Below, piece after piece: positions 1 through 11,525 of a stretch of DNA of 64,000 bases. Source of the DNA: Rhabdornis inornatus. Its lineage: Eukaryota; Chordata; Aves; Passeriformes; Rhabdornithidae. Positions within the stretch are counted from its first letter, which is position 1. Each line of letters starts with the position of its first letter. A program made the translations under genes and the position numbers. The notes beneath the pieces were generated by a model. It saw only the letters and a program-made list of their open reading frames with translations. It did not search any database and had not been told where the DNA came from. The DNA is taken from positions 1 through 64,000 of the forward strand of contig VWZS01000630.1 in the NCBI GenBank assembly GCA_013397075.1, given 5' to 3'.

Positions 1-1894
1 CCTTCCTCTCTTCCCATCTTTTGCACAGATTCAGTGAAAACAAGCTTCAACAAGTAGTTTAAAAAGTCTCTCTCCTGGTCTTCCAGTTACCACACTGACA
101 TCTGACCCCTGAGCACAGTGGGGTGAGAAGGGAGTGATGGCCACACAGAACTGGTGGTGTGTGAGGCATCACAAATTCCTCTGTAAAACGCTCTGTTTTC
201 TCACATAAAATACTGGTTTTATGTTTCTTTATTTTGTTTTATCATGGTCTAAATCACAGACAATGAAATAGTTCTGTAGCTCTTATATTTGAAAGACATA
301 TAATAAAAAATTCATACTATAAAGATCCTCAGTTTTCGACCTGTCAGTTGAAAGGAAAAAGGGAAGAACTGCAGCTACAGGTCTTGTATATAGATGTGCT
401 GTTTATGAAAATCCTTAGAATGTTTAGTTACTCATCATTGCAACAAAAGAGACATAGGAAGGAAATTGTATCCCATCTACAGATTTCAGCCTGTGAGCTA
501 GAAATACTCCAGCTAGGTATTACTGTGGTTCTAAGCTTGTGTTCTCCCTCAGAAATCTGTTTTAGATTACAATTGTGTTTGGTTTGTCAAGCAGCATCAT
601 TTCTACAATGCATATATAGGTGAATATTGGCCTTGAGGCACCTGCACTTAGTGACTTAGAATAAATCTCTGGTTTTTAGCTTATTTCTCATTCACAAACA
701 TCTTCAGGTAAATTCCTTCCCTTTAATCCCATCTCTACTAAAGTCCTCAAAGTGGCATTTATGAAGAGTGTCAACACTGAGTGACAGGAGCAAGAATTGT
801 TTACATTTTTCATACTAAAATTGTGATAATTCCTGCCCTTTCATCATTCCTTACGTCTATCGAGCATCAGGAAGAGTAATATGGCACCTGTTAGGAGACT
901 ACTGAAAATAAGGTTTTTGTGAAAAAGCTGTGCAACTCACATTGCATTGTTTTGGTGTTCCTAATAAGACAGTGCCACTGCCAATCAGTCATACTAATCT
1001 ACTTCATTAGAGAAGTCATGAAGGTATCTGCTATGAATCCATACTCCAATGGTACTGAGAAATATGCATTTTTAAACACCTTTTTCTAGTTTTTTTCCCC
1101 TATACATTGTATTCCACAGTGCATGTTTTGGCAGGTATTCATGCTGACACCTAGAATCTGATGCAATTAAATTATTAAGTCGGTAGAAATAATTATATTT
1201 GGATTACTTTTCCTGCTAGCAAAAGGCAGCAGCATCTACCACCAGGTCAAGGACATATTAGTCCCTGGTTCTAGGTATCTTTATCTGAATGAACACAGTG
1301 TAAATGTTTTTGAGTAGAGAGGCTATTGGTCTTCTTATTTGTTTCCATGGTAATGAATTGAGGAAACACAACACTTCACTTTAAGGAAAAGTGCTTTTTG
1401 TGATTTTGAAATAAACACTGACATCTACTTTATTTCAAAATTATACTTTTATAAACTCTAATATTAACCTTTATTTGAGGGGAAACTGATTTGGACATAT
1501 GTGGAAGAGTAAGGTTTCTTTTAAAAAGTAGCAATGGAAATTCTTGTATGTCCTAAAGGCACCAGCTCATGGAACAACACAAGATTGAGAGCAAGGCATT
1601 AAGTGTTCATGGGAAGTGGTTCTTTGTCATGCTGTTTCTGAAAAAGCTAACACTGCAAGCACTGGAAGCTGTATTTTAGTGGCATCCCTCCCCACCATAA
1701 CTGTGCTTATGTTTTAAAAAATGCTATTTACCTCAGAAATGTCTAAACCATCTTCTTGTTGTCAAAGAAATCTGACAACACCTTATGGGCTTTTATTAAA
1801 TCAATACATTTTGTGGAAAATAAAAATAGTGTTTCATTAAAATTTCCTTCTGACAGTGATTTGCAAGGTTTTGAGATTTTTAAGTAGTCTGTCT
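1..1894. other. Intergenic, nothing recognised
   Basis: AT-rich sequence with only short chance ORFs. No repeat, exon or RNA gene seen. Confidence 0.6.
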
Positions 1895-2568
1895 TGTCAT
1901 GGTTTTAAACCCAGCTGGCAATTAAGCATCACTCAGACACCCATTCAACCCTTCTTCTCTCCCTCTCTGCCCCAGTGGAAAGGGGGGGGGAGAATCAAAG
2001 GAAAACTTGTATGTTGAGATAAGAACAGTTTAATAATTGAAAGTAAAGTATAATACAGTAATAATGGTAAAATGGTAATAGTAATAGTAATAGTAATTTA
2101 TAGTAATAGTAATAAGTAATAAGTAATAAGTAATAAGTAATAAGTAATAGTAATAGTAATGGTAATGGTAATGGTAATAGTAATAGTAATAGTAATAGTA
2201 AGTGAAAAACAAGTGATGCACAATACTCACCACCCGCTCACCACCTGCTGACCAATGCCAGACCTGAACCCAGACTGGCCCTTCTGGATAACTCTCCCAG
2301 TTTATAGACTGGACATGCCATTCCATGGGCTGGAATATCCCTTTTTTGGCCAATTTGAGTCACCTATCTCAGCTATGTTTCCTTTGTGAACCTCCTCAGT
2401 GGCAGAGCAGGAGACAAGGAAAAAGAGTCCTTGACTTAGGATAAACACAACTTAGCAAAAACTTAGCAAAAACTGAGTTATCCACACCATTCTCACTCTG
2501 AATCCAAAACACAACACTGGAACAGCTACTGAGAAGAATTTAGCTCTATCCCAGCTGAATGCAGGACA
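1895..2568 (-). mobile_element. Solo LTR, ERVL type
   Basis: Read on the minus strand it starts TGTCCTGC and ends CATGACA. It has a TCTATAAAC TATA region at about 2303-2311 and an ATTAAA poly(A) signal near 2031-2036 before TGTTCTTATCTCAAC. This order, including the stretch with CCAAAACACAAC and the microsatellite after TATA, matches a common avian ERVL LTR as I know it. No coding region is attached. No clear target-site duplication was seen. Confidence 0.75.
2057..2202. repeat. AT-rich microsatellite (AGTAAT / AAGTAAT) in ERVL LTR
   Basis: About 145 bp of AGTAAT, TGGTAA and AAGTAAT units in homogeneous blocks. It lies between the TATA box and poly(A) signal of the surrounding LTR, where this LTR family carries an ATT-rich run, so it is an expanded native segment. 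Confidence 0.9.
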
Positions 2569-2705
2569 CTTCTACAGAAGCATGTGGAAGTCAGTGTGTC
2601 ATTGATTGATTCTTCCTGGAGTTCTCAGTCATTACACTAATTTCCAAGAAGCTTTAGGCCTTCCATGAGACCAGTTTTGAAGAGAAGCTCTTCAATTGGA
2701 CTTTT

Positions 2706-3225
2706 ATAGAATCGTGGAATCGTTAGGGTTGGAAAAGGTCTTTAAGACTATCAAGATCAACCATCAACCCAGCACCACTGCCATGATCAACACTAAACCA
2801 TGTCCTCAGGTGCTACATCCACACCTTTTTTTAATATTTCCAGGGATGGTATCTCCACCACTGCCCTGGGCCATGTGTAATAATGCTTTACAAACCTTCC
2901 TGTGAAATACCTTTCCTGTATCCCATCTAAATCTCCCCTGGCACAACTCGAGACCGTTCCCTCTCATTCTGTCCCTGTTCCTGGGAGCAGAGCCAAACCC
3001 ACACCTGCCCCCTCCTGTCAGGGAGTTGTGCAGAGGCAGAAGGGCCCCCCTGAGCCTCCTTTTCTCCAGGTTGAGCCACTTTCCCAGCTCCATCAGCCTC
3101 AACTGGGGCTCCAGAACCTTCCCCAGCCCCATTCCATTCTCTGGACATGTTCCAGCCCCCTCAGTGTCTTCCCTGTCATGAGGTCTCAAAACTGAACATG
3201 GAATTTGAGGTGCAAATCTCTGGAA
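2706..3225 (-). mobile_element. CR1 LINE fragment, 3' end
   Basis: Plus strand begins agaatcgtggaatcgttagg, the complement of the ATTCTATG-type CR1 tail, then atcaagatcaaccatcaaccc and the long CR1 3' UTR and ORF2-end sequence. Sense is minus. The 220-residue and 97-residue frames here are by-products. Confidence 0.85.
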
Positions 3226-6200
3226 CAAGCACAAGCCCAAGACTGACAGTCTTCTGTGAGTTGCTGGTTGGATGATATTTTTTAAAGTTTTATTTTTTTT
3301 GAACATACTCTTCGTCTCAAAATTTGAAGCTAAATGATTCATTAGTGGTGGTATATATCTATGGCATATGTCTGTAGACATATATGTATAATGATTTGGT
3401 GTAAAATGACTGCATGCAAAGCTCTGGATAAAAAATTCCATCCTAAGAACAATGTGTCTATTCAATTTAATTCTAAATGCAAAACTTTTCCCTCAAAAAT
3501 TTTGTGCAACTTCGCTAAGCTGGTGCCACTAAATCCACTTATTTCTTATGCACTTGATAGCCTAGCTTTCTCAAGTCATAAATGAGAGGTCGGACTACCT
3601 AGTTATCTAATTTACACTTACACATGAGAAAGAAAAACTATACTATTTTAAAAACTATTTTAAAAGTCAGAAATATATCTTTTAACAACACCTATACTTT
3701 TTTCCCTTCTGTGTAAAAATTTCATAGGCAGGAGGAGTGAATTAATCTAGGTATTTTTTTACATATTATATTCAAGATAGTGTTCATCAAAGCTTGTAAG
3801 AGAAACACACACCCCTCACTAATAATTAGAAGATTTTATCCATGTCATATGTAACCTAAATCTTGCACCTTCTTCATTCTTTGTTACTATTCAACATCCC
3901 AGATACCTCAAATCTTATTTATTCCATCATTTTAAAGCACTTATGTCTTATCCCTGTTGAGATTGTTTGCCTTTGATCAATCCTTATCTGAAGAAACTAC
4001 TTTCAATTTCTTCTAATAAGAGGGCACTTTTAAAGTATTTTAAATTGTAGAAGGATAAATACAACAGCTAGAAAGCACCCAGGGATTACCTATTTCAGAA
4101 TAGTTTGCCTAAAACACATAGAGTTTCTTAAAAATTTAATGTGCTGAAGCTCTGCTTCCTTGGTGCCCTGTTGGTCAAATTGTGTCACATTGGCCTTGTT
4201 TTGGCAAGACCACTCTGCATTTTCCTTGGGACTACTCTGGAGTAGCTACAGTGGAAAGAAATGGATGAGTTAGGTTTATTTCTTACTCAGATTTTAGCCA
4301 GATTCTGCAATATTTGCTTTTCATTCCCCAGCTATTCTGTGGTTGCATCATAGCTGTGTAAAATCCCTAGTATGTGGCTTTTTTTTATGATGGAATGTTA
4401 CTTTACTTATTTTTACATTAAGATATTGGTTATGAAAAGCTACCTAAAATCAGAGGTTCAAAGCCAAGGCATTGTTCCTGAAAGCGGGTTCAACTGTCCT
4501 GAAACTGTTATTCCTATATTAGTGGGGTTATTAGTAGTATAATTAATAATAAATGTCCAGAAATCTTCAGTGACCTTGTTCTATGCATTTGACAGAACAT
4601 GATAAAGAGATGAAAGGAAACTTCCTACAGCAGCAATTATCCCAAACTTGTCAATGCTGACCCGTAGGAAAACAGCTTAAGCTCATAAAAATGAGTTGAT
4701 CAGCACAATTTCACCACCAGGCTGCAGGTTTTCCTGTGATGCTGAAGATAGGGAAGCAAACATAAATCTTTCAATCCAAACTTATACCGAAAGGCACTTT
4801 GGTTTTCTTTTCAAAATATCTCAGGCTTCACCATATATGAGGCTACATATTCAGAATCACTTTGGCTGCTGTACTCAGACATTCAGTGAGGCAGAAGCCC
4901 AGCTCTGACAAAAATCATGCTGGAAATAAGACATGGAAAGATTTAGTTTGAAAGACGAAAGGGTACAAACCAAGAAGGAATTAGAGTTACAGGGCAGTAT
5001 TGTCGATGTTTATGATTGTCTTTTTAAAAGACAAGAGAATTCTTTTTTATTATTAATATTTTTTAATTATTTCTCTGATAAAACTTACATGGAGCTCTGA
5101 AGGAATACAGTCCTTTTTGGCCTTTAACTAGGTTTTGCCTCTCCTTTTCTGCCAGAAGATCAACCTTACAGAAAGCTTCTCTTATTCAGTTCTTACAGCT
5201 GCCTTACAGTCTTACTGAATGACTGGATTTTTCCTCCATAAATATATATATTTGTCTCGAAACTCCTAAGGAGAATTTAACACCTTAGCAGTATTTTCAA
5301 GTAAATAGTCCTTTGAGAGCAATCGCAGCAGAAAGGATTGTCAAAGTTGACTAATATGAAATATGCAAAGGGAGCCTGCATTTGATGGATTGCTAAGGGG
5401 TAAAAAGTACAGACCTATTCTGTGTCATGGTGAAATGTTACAGCAATAGAGCTGAATGAGCTTGTGATAAGGAGATAATGTAATAATCCTTGCAGGCTGT
5501 GCTCAGCCCTGTCCAGAAAAGTAAGTAGCAAGGAAATAAGATCCCTGGCTGAAAGAACTGACTTGTAAACAACAGCCTAAGACAGTGCTGGAGATCATGG
5601 ATCCAAATCACCAGGCTCCTTAAAAACATTCTTCATTGAGCTTACTGCAAGTTGTATCCTTACAGTAAGTATGTGAACATCCTTACAGTAAGTATACAAA
5701 CACTGTAAGGATGTGAACACCTAAGTTTGACTTTAAATGTGGAAAAATTTAAAAATAAAAAAGTTTAATTACCAGGCATAAACATAAATTATATGTGGCA
5801 TTAATGATACAACCAGAAAATCTGCTCTGAAGTCCCTTGATGGACATTTAGGACCTTCCGTGTGGCATGAGGGTTCTATCAACTAATGAAAATTCAACAT
5901 TCATTTAGATCAATGTACAAAGGGTTGAATGTATTTCAGAAACATATTTTCTTTTAAAGTTCTGTCTGTCTTTTTTGCTGACATTCTACTTCTGCTCTCA
6001 CTTCATGTTGAAGCAATATTTGACAACATCAAACAGAGCATTTTGGGCCTATCTGTATCATGGCCATTGTTATGTAAAATTGTCTGTACAAATATATTTT
6101 TATTTTTTGCCCTCAAAAAATGTACTTTAACATTATTATTTTTCTTTTGAATTCTACTCTTAAAAAAAAATCAGAGACCAGATAATATACTTGAACAATT

Positions 6201-8350
6201 AAGTTTCTTATTGTGTCTTTGAAGCCTTAGTTGTTATCTGAATATATTTTCCTTGTAAATCTACCTTCTCCTTGCCAATGGATCTAATGAATAGAACATC
6301 AAAGTACATTTTATCATTCCCAAGGTGGTTGGTGTTTGGATTCATATAGGTTTGCATGTGTAAATTTTTGTATGATGTTTTATGCCTGAACTAATATAAG
6401 TAGTTTCAGAAATAAGCCTTTTCAGAAATAAAACTTTTCTTCTGGTATGTTATGGCCTCTGAGCTGCTAGATATTTTGAAAGTACCATACAAACTTGAAT
6501 TTATCTTGAGAGAAAGAGAAATTCACCTTCCTCTTCATATGGTGTATCTACAGTCTGCAGAACAATTTATGTTTAATAGATTTCACAGTTTTAATTGTTT
6601 TAACCTAGATTGTCAGGTTTGACTGTGCCCTTATAAATCAGGAAAATGGTTTAGGACCTCTTGTTACCTTTTTACCTTTTTTTTTTTTTTAATATATATG
6701 AGATGTTAAATGTTTTGCAGGTCTGGTCCTCAAATCCACACATCATCATGGTCTTGTGTCACCAAACACTCACTTGAGGGAATTCTGATTGACTGCAAAT
6801 TGAGATTAAATTAGAAAGAAGCCTGCCATTCTTGTCCAGTGTACCTTGATGAGAATTCATCATAGCTGTGATTTGTTGGAGAACGACATAGCACTAAATT
6901 GTGATTTGATACTTGTGTCCATAGAAAGATACAAATATTTTTCTTCTTAAACATTGGTTGTGGGCTGCCCTTTATATTCCTGGGGCCTCTTGTTCAATTA
7001 CGAGCTACAAAACATACAAAATTTTGTCTTTTCTGTCTGTTCAGTGCCTTAGAACTGAATTATTATCCACAACAATAAAAATGCAATTGCAAGCTGTGTC
7101 ACAGGAGACACAACAATTCTCAGTGTTGCTTCAATTTGCACCTTATGGCTTGGCTAGAAGTTAAAATTAAGCTGAACTAAGACTGCCATGCAAAAAAAAG
7201 TTGGTTGGATATTCGCTTTTATTTAATATCAGGAAGATGGTCACTTCTGAATTAAAATTTTGTTTCTACACAGTAAACTTTGCAGACCTGTATAAAAGGG
7301 AGCTGATGCATTCTGTGGTATGATTATTCACAAGCTGCCTAAGCAGTTTTAAGTGGCTTTCCAGCCTTGTAAAGGGTATTGTATCTTAAAATTTGTATTG
7401 ACTCTAATGAAAGACCTACCAGAAGTCAATGTAATATGATGCAAACAATATACCCCAAAATCAAGGGGTTTGGTTAATGACCCCTCCTGAGAATATACAC
7501 AGTGAAAAAGTAGAACTTATAGGCAGAAAAAAATCAGAATATATAAATTTAACATTTAAACAGATATGCTTCCAAAAGTGCACAGTGGAGAATCTAACAG
7601 AGAGTGATGCTGTGGAGAGATTTAAGAACTGTTGGGCTTTATTTCTATGAGTCTCCTGGGAAATTTTCAGTTGTGTCTCCAACTACAAATATAACTAGTT
7701 GTCTTGACATGTTTAAAAATTTTTGGAGTTGCCTCATATTAATAAATTGCACAAAGATTTAACTGTATTCTGTTCTCCAGATCTCTTCCAGTTCTGGCTC
7801 ACAGCAGCACCTTTACATTTCTACCATCTGATATGATGATATGAAAGTCATTTAAGCTGAAATCTCACTCTGTCAATTGAAAAAAATCTCAGCTAAATTT
7901 GACCCTATCAACTGATGATTCAATTTCCTCACACAGATTACAACCAGTATAATATTTGAGTAAATTGTTCACTAAATGAACCCTTTTAAATGAAACATTT
8001 TACTTTCACTAATTCTTTAATGCATCTTTTTATACCTAGCCAGAGTTATATATTACTAATTGCTTGACCCAACACTGCCAACTATATTATTATATACTGG
8101 AAGCATATCGTTTTCCTTAATTCTTTCCAATTATTTATAATACATGATATGTGATGAAAATCGCTAAAAGGCAAATCTCAATGAAAATTTTAAGACAGTA
8201 ATTTGGATAATTCTAAAGTTAATCTCTGGAGGTGTATATCTGCCTAAGATATCTCCTAGAACCAGCTTCAAGTCAGCCTGGACAGGAACAGAATAAAAAG
8301 ATAGAACCAGAGCAAAATTACTGTTCATATCATCAAGCTAATAACAGAAA
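3226..8350. other. Intergenic, mostly unique AT-rich DNA
   Basis: No coding exons. Holds the short repeat cluster at 5656-5712 and homopolymer T and A runs (e.g. near 6671). Nothing else recognised. Confidence 0.6.
5656..5712. repeat. Direct plus inverted short repeat cluster
   Basis: The 17-mer atccttacagtaagtat occurs at 5656-5672 and 5679-5695. Its complement actgtaaggat follows at 5702-5712, so the second copy can form a hairpin with an 11-bp stem. Confidence 0.8.
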
Positions 8351-8560
8351 CACAGAATACCTGAGGCTGGAAGGGTCATCTGGAGATTGCCTATCCCTGC
8401 TCAGAGTAGAGCCAGCTGGATTCCACTGCCCAGAACTTTGTCTACTCAGGGTTTAAGTATCTCCAAGAATGGCATTTGATGGAGCAACCTTCATAATGTA
8501 CAAGTCCATTCTCCATCTGAGTGTTGGAGGTGGTTAATTATCCCATTTCTCCTTAGGAAA
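8351..8560 (-). mobile_element. CR1 LINE fragment (diverged)
   Basis: Starts cacagaatacctgaggctgg, then atctggagatt...ctgctcagagtagag and tttaagtatctccaagaatgg, the order of a CR1 3' end in minus sense, well diverged. Confidence 0.6.
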
Positions 8561-9120
8561 ACGTAGATGAATAAGGTTTGGAACATAAGATTAACATTTA
8601 GTATATATTCACATTAAGGTAACACCTAATTAAAATTCCAGTAAGTTCAGCATGACCCACAGTATCATAAAAGACAGGAAAGAGCAGAGCAGCAGTCTGA
8701 ATTGAGAGGAAAGAAGGTCTCTGGGTAAAAAAAATCTCTCCTGGTCAGTAACACACATAACTTGATGTAAAACTCTTCGTGTTGAGAAGCTGCACAGTTG
8801 ACACAGCCTTATTGTTCTCACTTTATCATAAAGCATGTTGGACATAATGAAGCAGTTCAGTGTGGACTGTCATTGCTTACCTAATTTCTAAAGAAAAGAT
8901 CAAATGCCACTGTAGATAAATGGGTAAATGATACACATATTTTCAATTTTTTCTGACTTCAGCTCTGACAGTGAATTTCGCTGTGAACATGCCACAACTT
9001 TCCTGTCAGAGATTTTTTTCTGAGGCTTGCGAAAAACTGCATTCTGATTACACGTCTGACATGGTCCTTAAAGAAAAAAAAATGGTTTTTTTCCACCTTC
9101 TTCAACCTTTATTCAAAAAA

Positions 9121-9153
9121 ACCAACCAACCAAACAAAAACAAACAAACAAAA
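9121..9153. repeat. (CCAA/CAAA)n simple repeat
   Basis: AACCAACCAACCAAACAAA-type low-complexity sequence after an A-run. Confidence 0.8.
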
Positions 9154-9343
9154 AATGCAAAAGCATTGAATTTGCTTTCTGTTCTTTATGCTTTTCCAAA
9201 TGCTGAGGAGTTTTTATTATATTAGATAACCATCACCTTTTCTGGTAAGTGATGCTTTTATCCTCTCTAATGAGAAGTCTTTTATGATACCTGTAAATTT
9301 CCAAATTCTAGGTGGTATCAAAAGACTCAGATGAGGACAAATG

Positions 9344-9367
9344 TGGGAGGGAAGGGAAGGGAAGGGT
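9344..9367. repeat. (GGGAA)n simple repeat
   Basis: Short run of GGGAA units on the plus strand. Confidence 0.75.
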
Positions 9368-11151
9368 TCAGTTTAATATTTTTTCCTTCACTTTTAGCTT
9401 TGGGCTGAAAGTATAACTCAATAACTTTAACTTATCTATGAGATTTATCCAAACCTAAAAGGGAGATTTTTTTCTTGCTGATTATCAACTATTACTTCAG
9501 ACACAGGAAAAAGAGGAATTTATGGCATAAGGGCTCATCCTAGTAAACACCAACATAATGAAATTTTGTTGTTAAATTATAGAATGAAGAACTTCTTTCA
9601 GTATTTCTGACTTTATTTCCAATTAACGACAATTCACTTAAAGCTCCTGTGACATTTTTAGGTAAAACAAAAAATTTCTTGTAGAATACCTGATTTTTCT
9701 CACAATTAAACTTTTTATATTGTATGAATAAAAGTATTGAAAGAACAAGGCAAGTTCAAACTCCATAATATGAGAGAATGAAGGAGCAGAAGGAACCATT
9801 CATCTGAATAGATGGACATTTTGCCTTATTATAGCTTCCATGGAATTGCCAGGATAGAAGTTAATAAAAACAGAATAAATGGGGAAGTTAACAGGCAGAT
9901 ATATATCTCTTGATTTTTGCAGCACTATGCCAATTTACACTACTTGGAATTACTAATATCAGTATATTCCTCCTCACATGAGGAGGAATCTTGAAAACAA
10001 TATTGCTTTCTTCTGCACCACTTTAAAAAAAGGGTGGGGGGGAAAGCAACCCCAAGAAAAACTCTGTTCCAAATTCTCCTCTGCTGTGCATAGCACATTT
10101 GAAGATATCAGTGGAATACAATAGTTGACATTACATGTCACTGAATAACTGCTTGTCAACTCAGCCACTCACAATAGAAATTCAAGGTATTGGCATTATT
10201 GCCAAAATTTGAGGTACTTTATACAGTTATTTTCAACTACGATTTCATCTGGTGAACTGAATTAACTGTCTCACTAGCATATAATGTTGTGCTTGTTTGC
10301 AGTTTTCTGTCCCCACCTGAGATCCTATTTAGCTTTCCTTGGAACTTAAACTGATCTTTTCTGAAGGGCAAGTCAGACATGCACCTCCTTCAGGTGGTTT
10401 TGTATAGCAGTTGTTGTTTTCCTAAGAACAATGAGAGCATCACTTGTTAGTTTATGCTTAATACAGAATTTAAAATATTTTGTATTTTTTTTCCCCTGAT
10501 GATACTGGCAAATCCATCTGTGTGATCTTGAAGTTCCCCCATTATTGTTTAGCCTTTTTTCATGCAAACATTTCTAAACATTAGGGAAATAGTTTGTACA
10601 CAAACTTGTGCACTTATACTGTTTAATATTCCCATAAAGTTTAGACTAAAGTTGAAGATGGGAGCATTAGAATGGAATGTGAGAGGGAGAGGAGAGGCAT
10701 TCAGTCCCTAGCAATGTATTCACATATTGATCCTTAGATACATCATATAGGAGAACTGCAAAACTTCAGCAATAACTGGATGTATTTTGCAATAAAAAAC
10801 TGGCAATATCGTGAGAAATATTTTTTAGTTACTGCTATTGAAATATAAATAGTCACATCAGAATGGTTAGTGTGAGTGTATACCGTGGGTAGGGATCACA
10901 AGAAGGAATCAGCCAATTCCCCAAAGAATTCTGGGTCATTTAAAGGAGTGGTTATTCAGCAACAGCTTCTTTACATGAAGAGCTACAGAATCCGTTTTTC
11001 TTTCACAAGAAGGAGAATTTAAGCAAGGATTATTTCTGCCTGTTCTGCCTTTGACATATCAGTTCTCAGAGAGGCTACAGATTAGAGATTGGGCAGCCCA
11101 CAGCACCACAGTGTCCTCGAGGGCTTCTCATAGCAAGAATTGTGTACTTAC

Positions 11152-11525
11152 TGTCACTGTTAGCTACATAATCAGCAATGGACAGCGAGAGTGAAACACA
11201 CACAGACACAGTCTCCCTCCAAGATGACAAAGGGACAAATTTATTGTAACACTGCATTCCTTATGAACACCAGATCACTGAACCAAGAACAGAATACAGC
11301 TCATCGGTCAGAGCGAGCAACACCTCTTGCACAGATGTTTTTACTGTAAACAACACAGTTCTCAGGATACACATTCTGTAAACAATAGCAGCTGCAGATT
11401 ATTTGTTCCTGGGAAAGCCTCTGCCTCCAGGCTAATCTCTGATAAAGCAGGCACTTCCCCAGGCTATGCATCCACACCTTACCACCCTGCATTAAAAATG
11501 GGAAACTGAGGCATGCAGCCTGACA
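11152..11525 (-). mobile_element. Probable solo LTR, 374 bp
   Basis: On the minus strand it begins TGTCAGGC and ends GTGACA, so the ends form a TGTCA/TGACA inverted pair. AATAAA lies at 11245-11240 after TGTTAC, followed by a TG-rich stretch, as in R-U5. Flanking six bases do not match, so no target-site duplication supports the borders. The ORFs across it are incidental. Confidence 0.6.

Larger units (their letters stand above)
8561..11151. other. Intergenic, AT-rich
   Basis: Two simple repeats (9121, 9344) and no recognisable genes. ORFs are short and lack family motifs. Confidence 0.6.

Noticed and set aside
2027..2353. Tyrosine-rich 107-residue ORF
   Set aside because: Translation of the microsatellite inside the ERVL LTR.
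2806..3465. 219-residue minus-strand ORF
   Set aside because: Most of it is CR1 3' sequence read in a chance frame.
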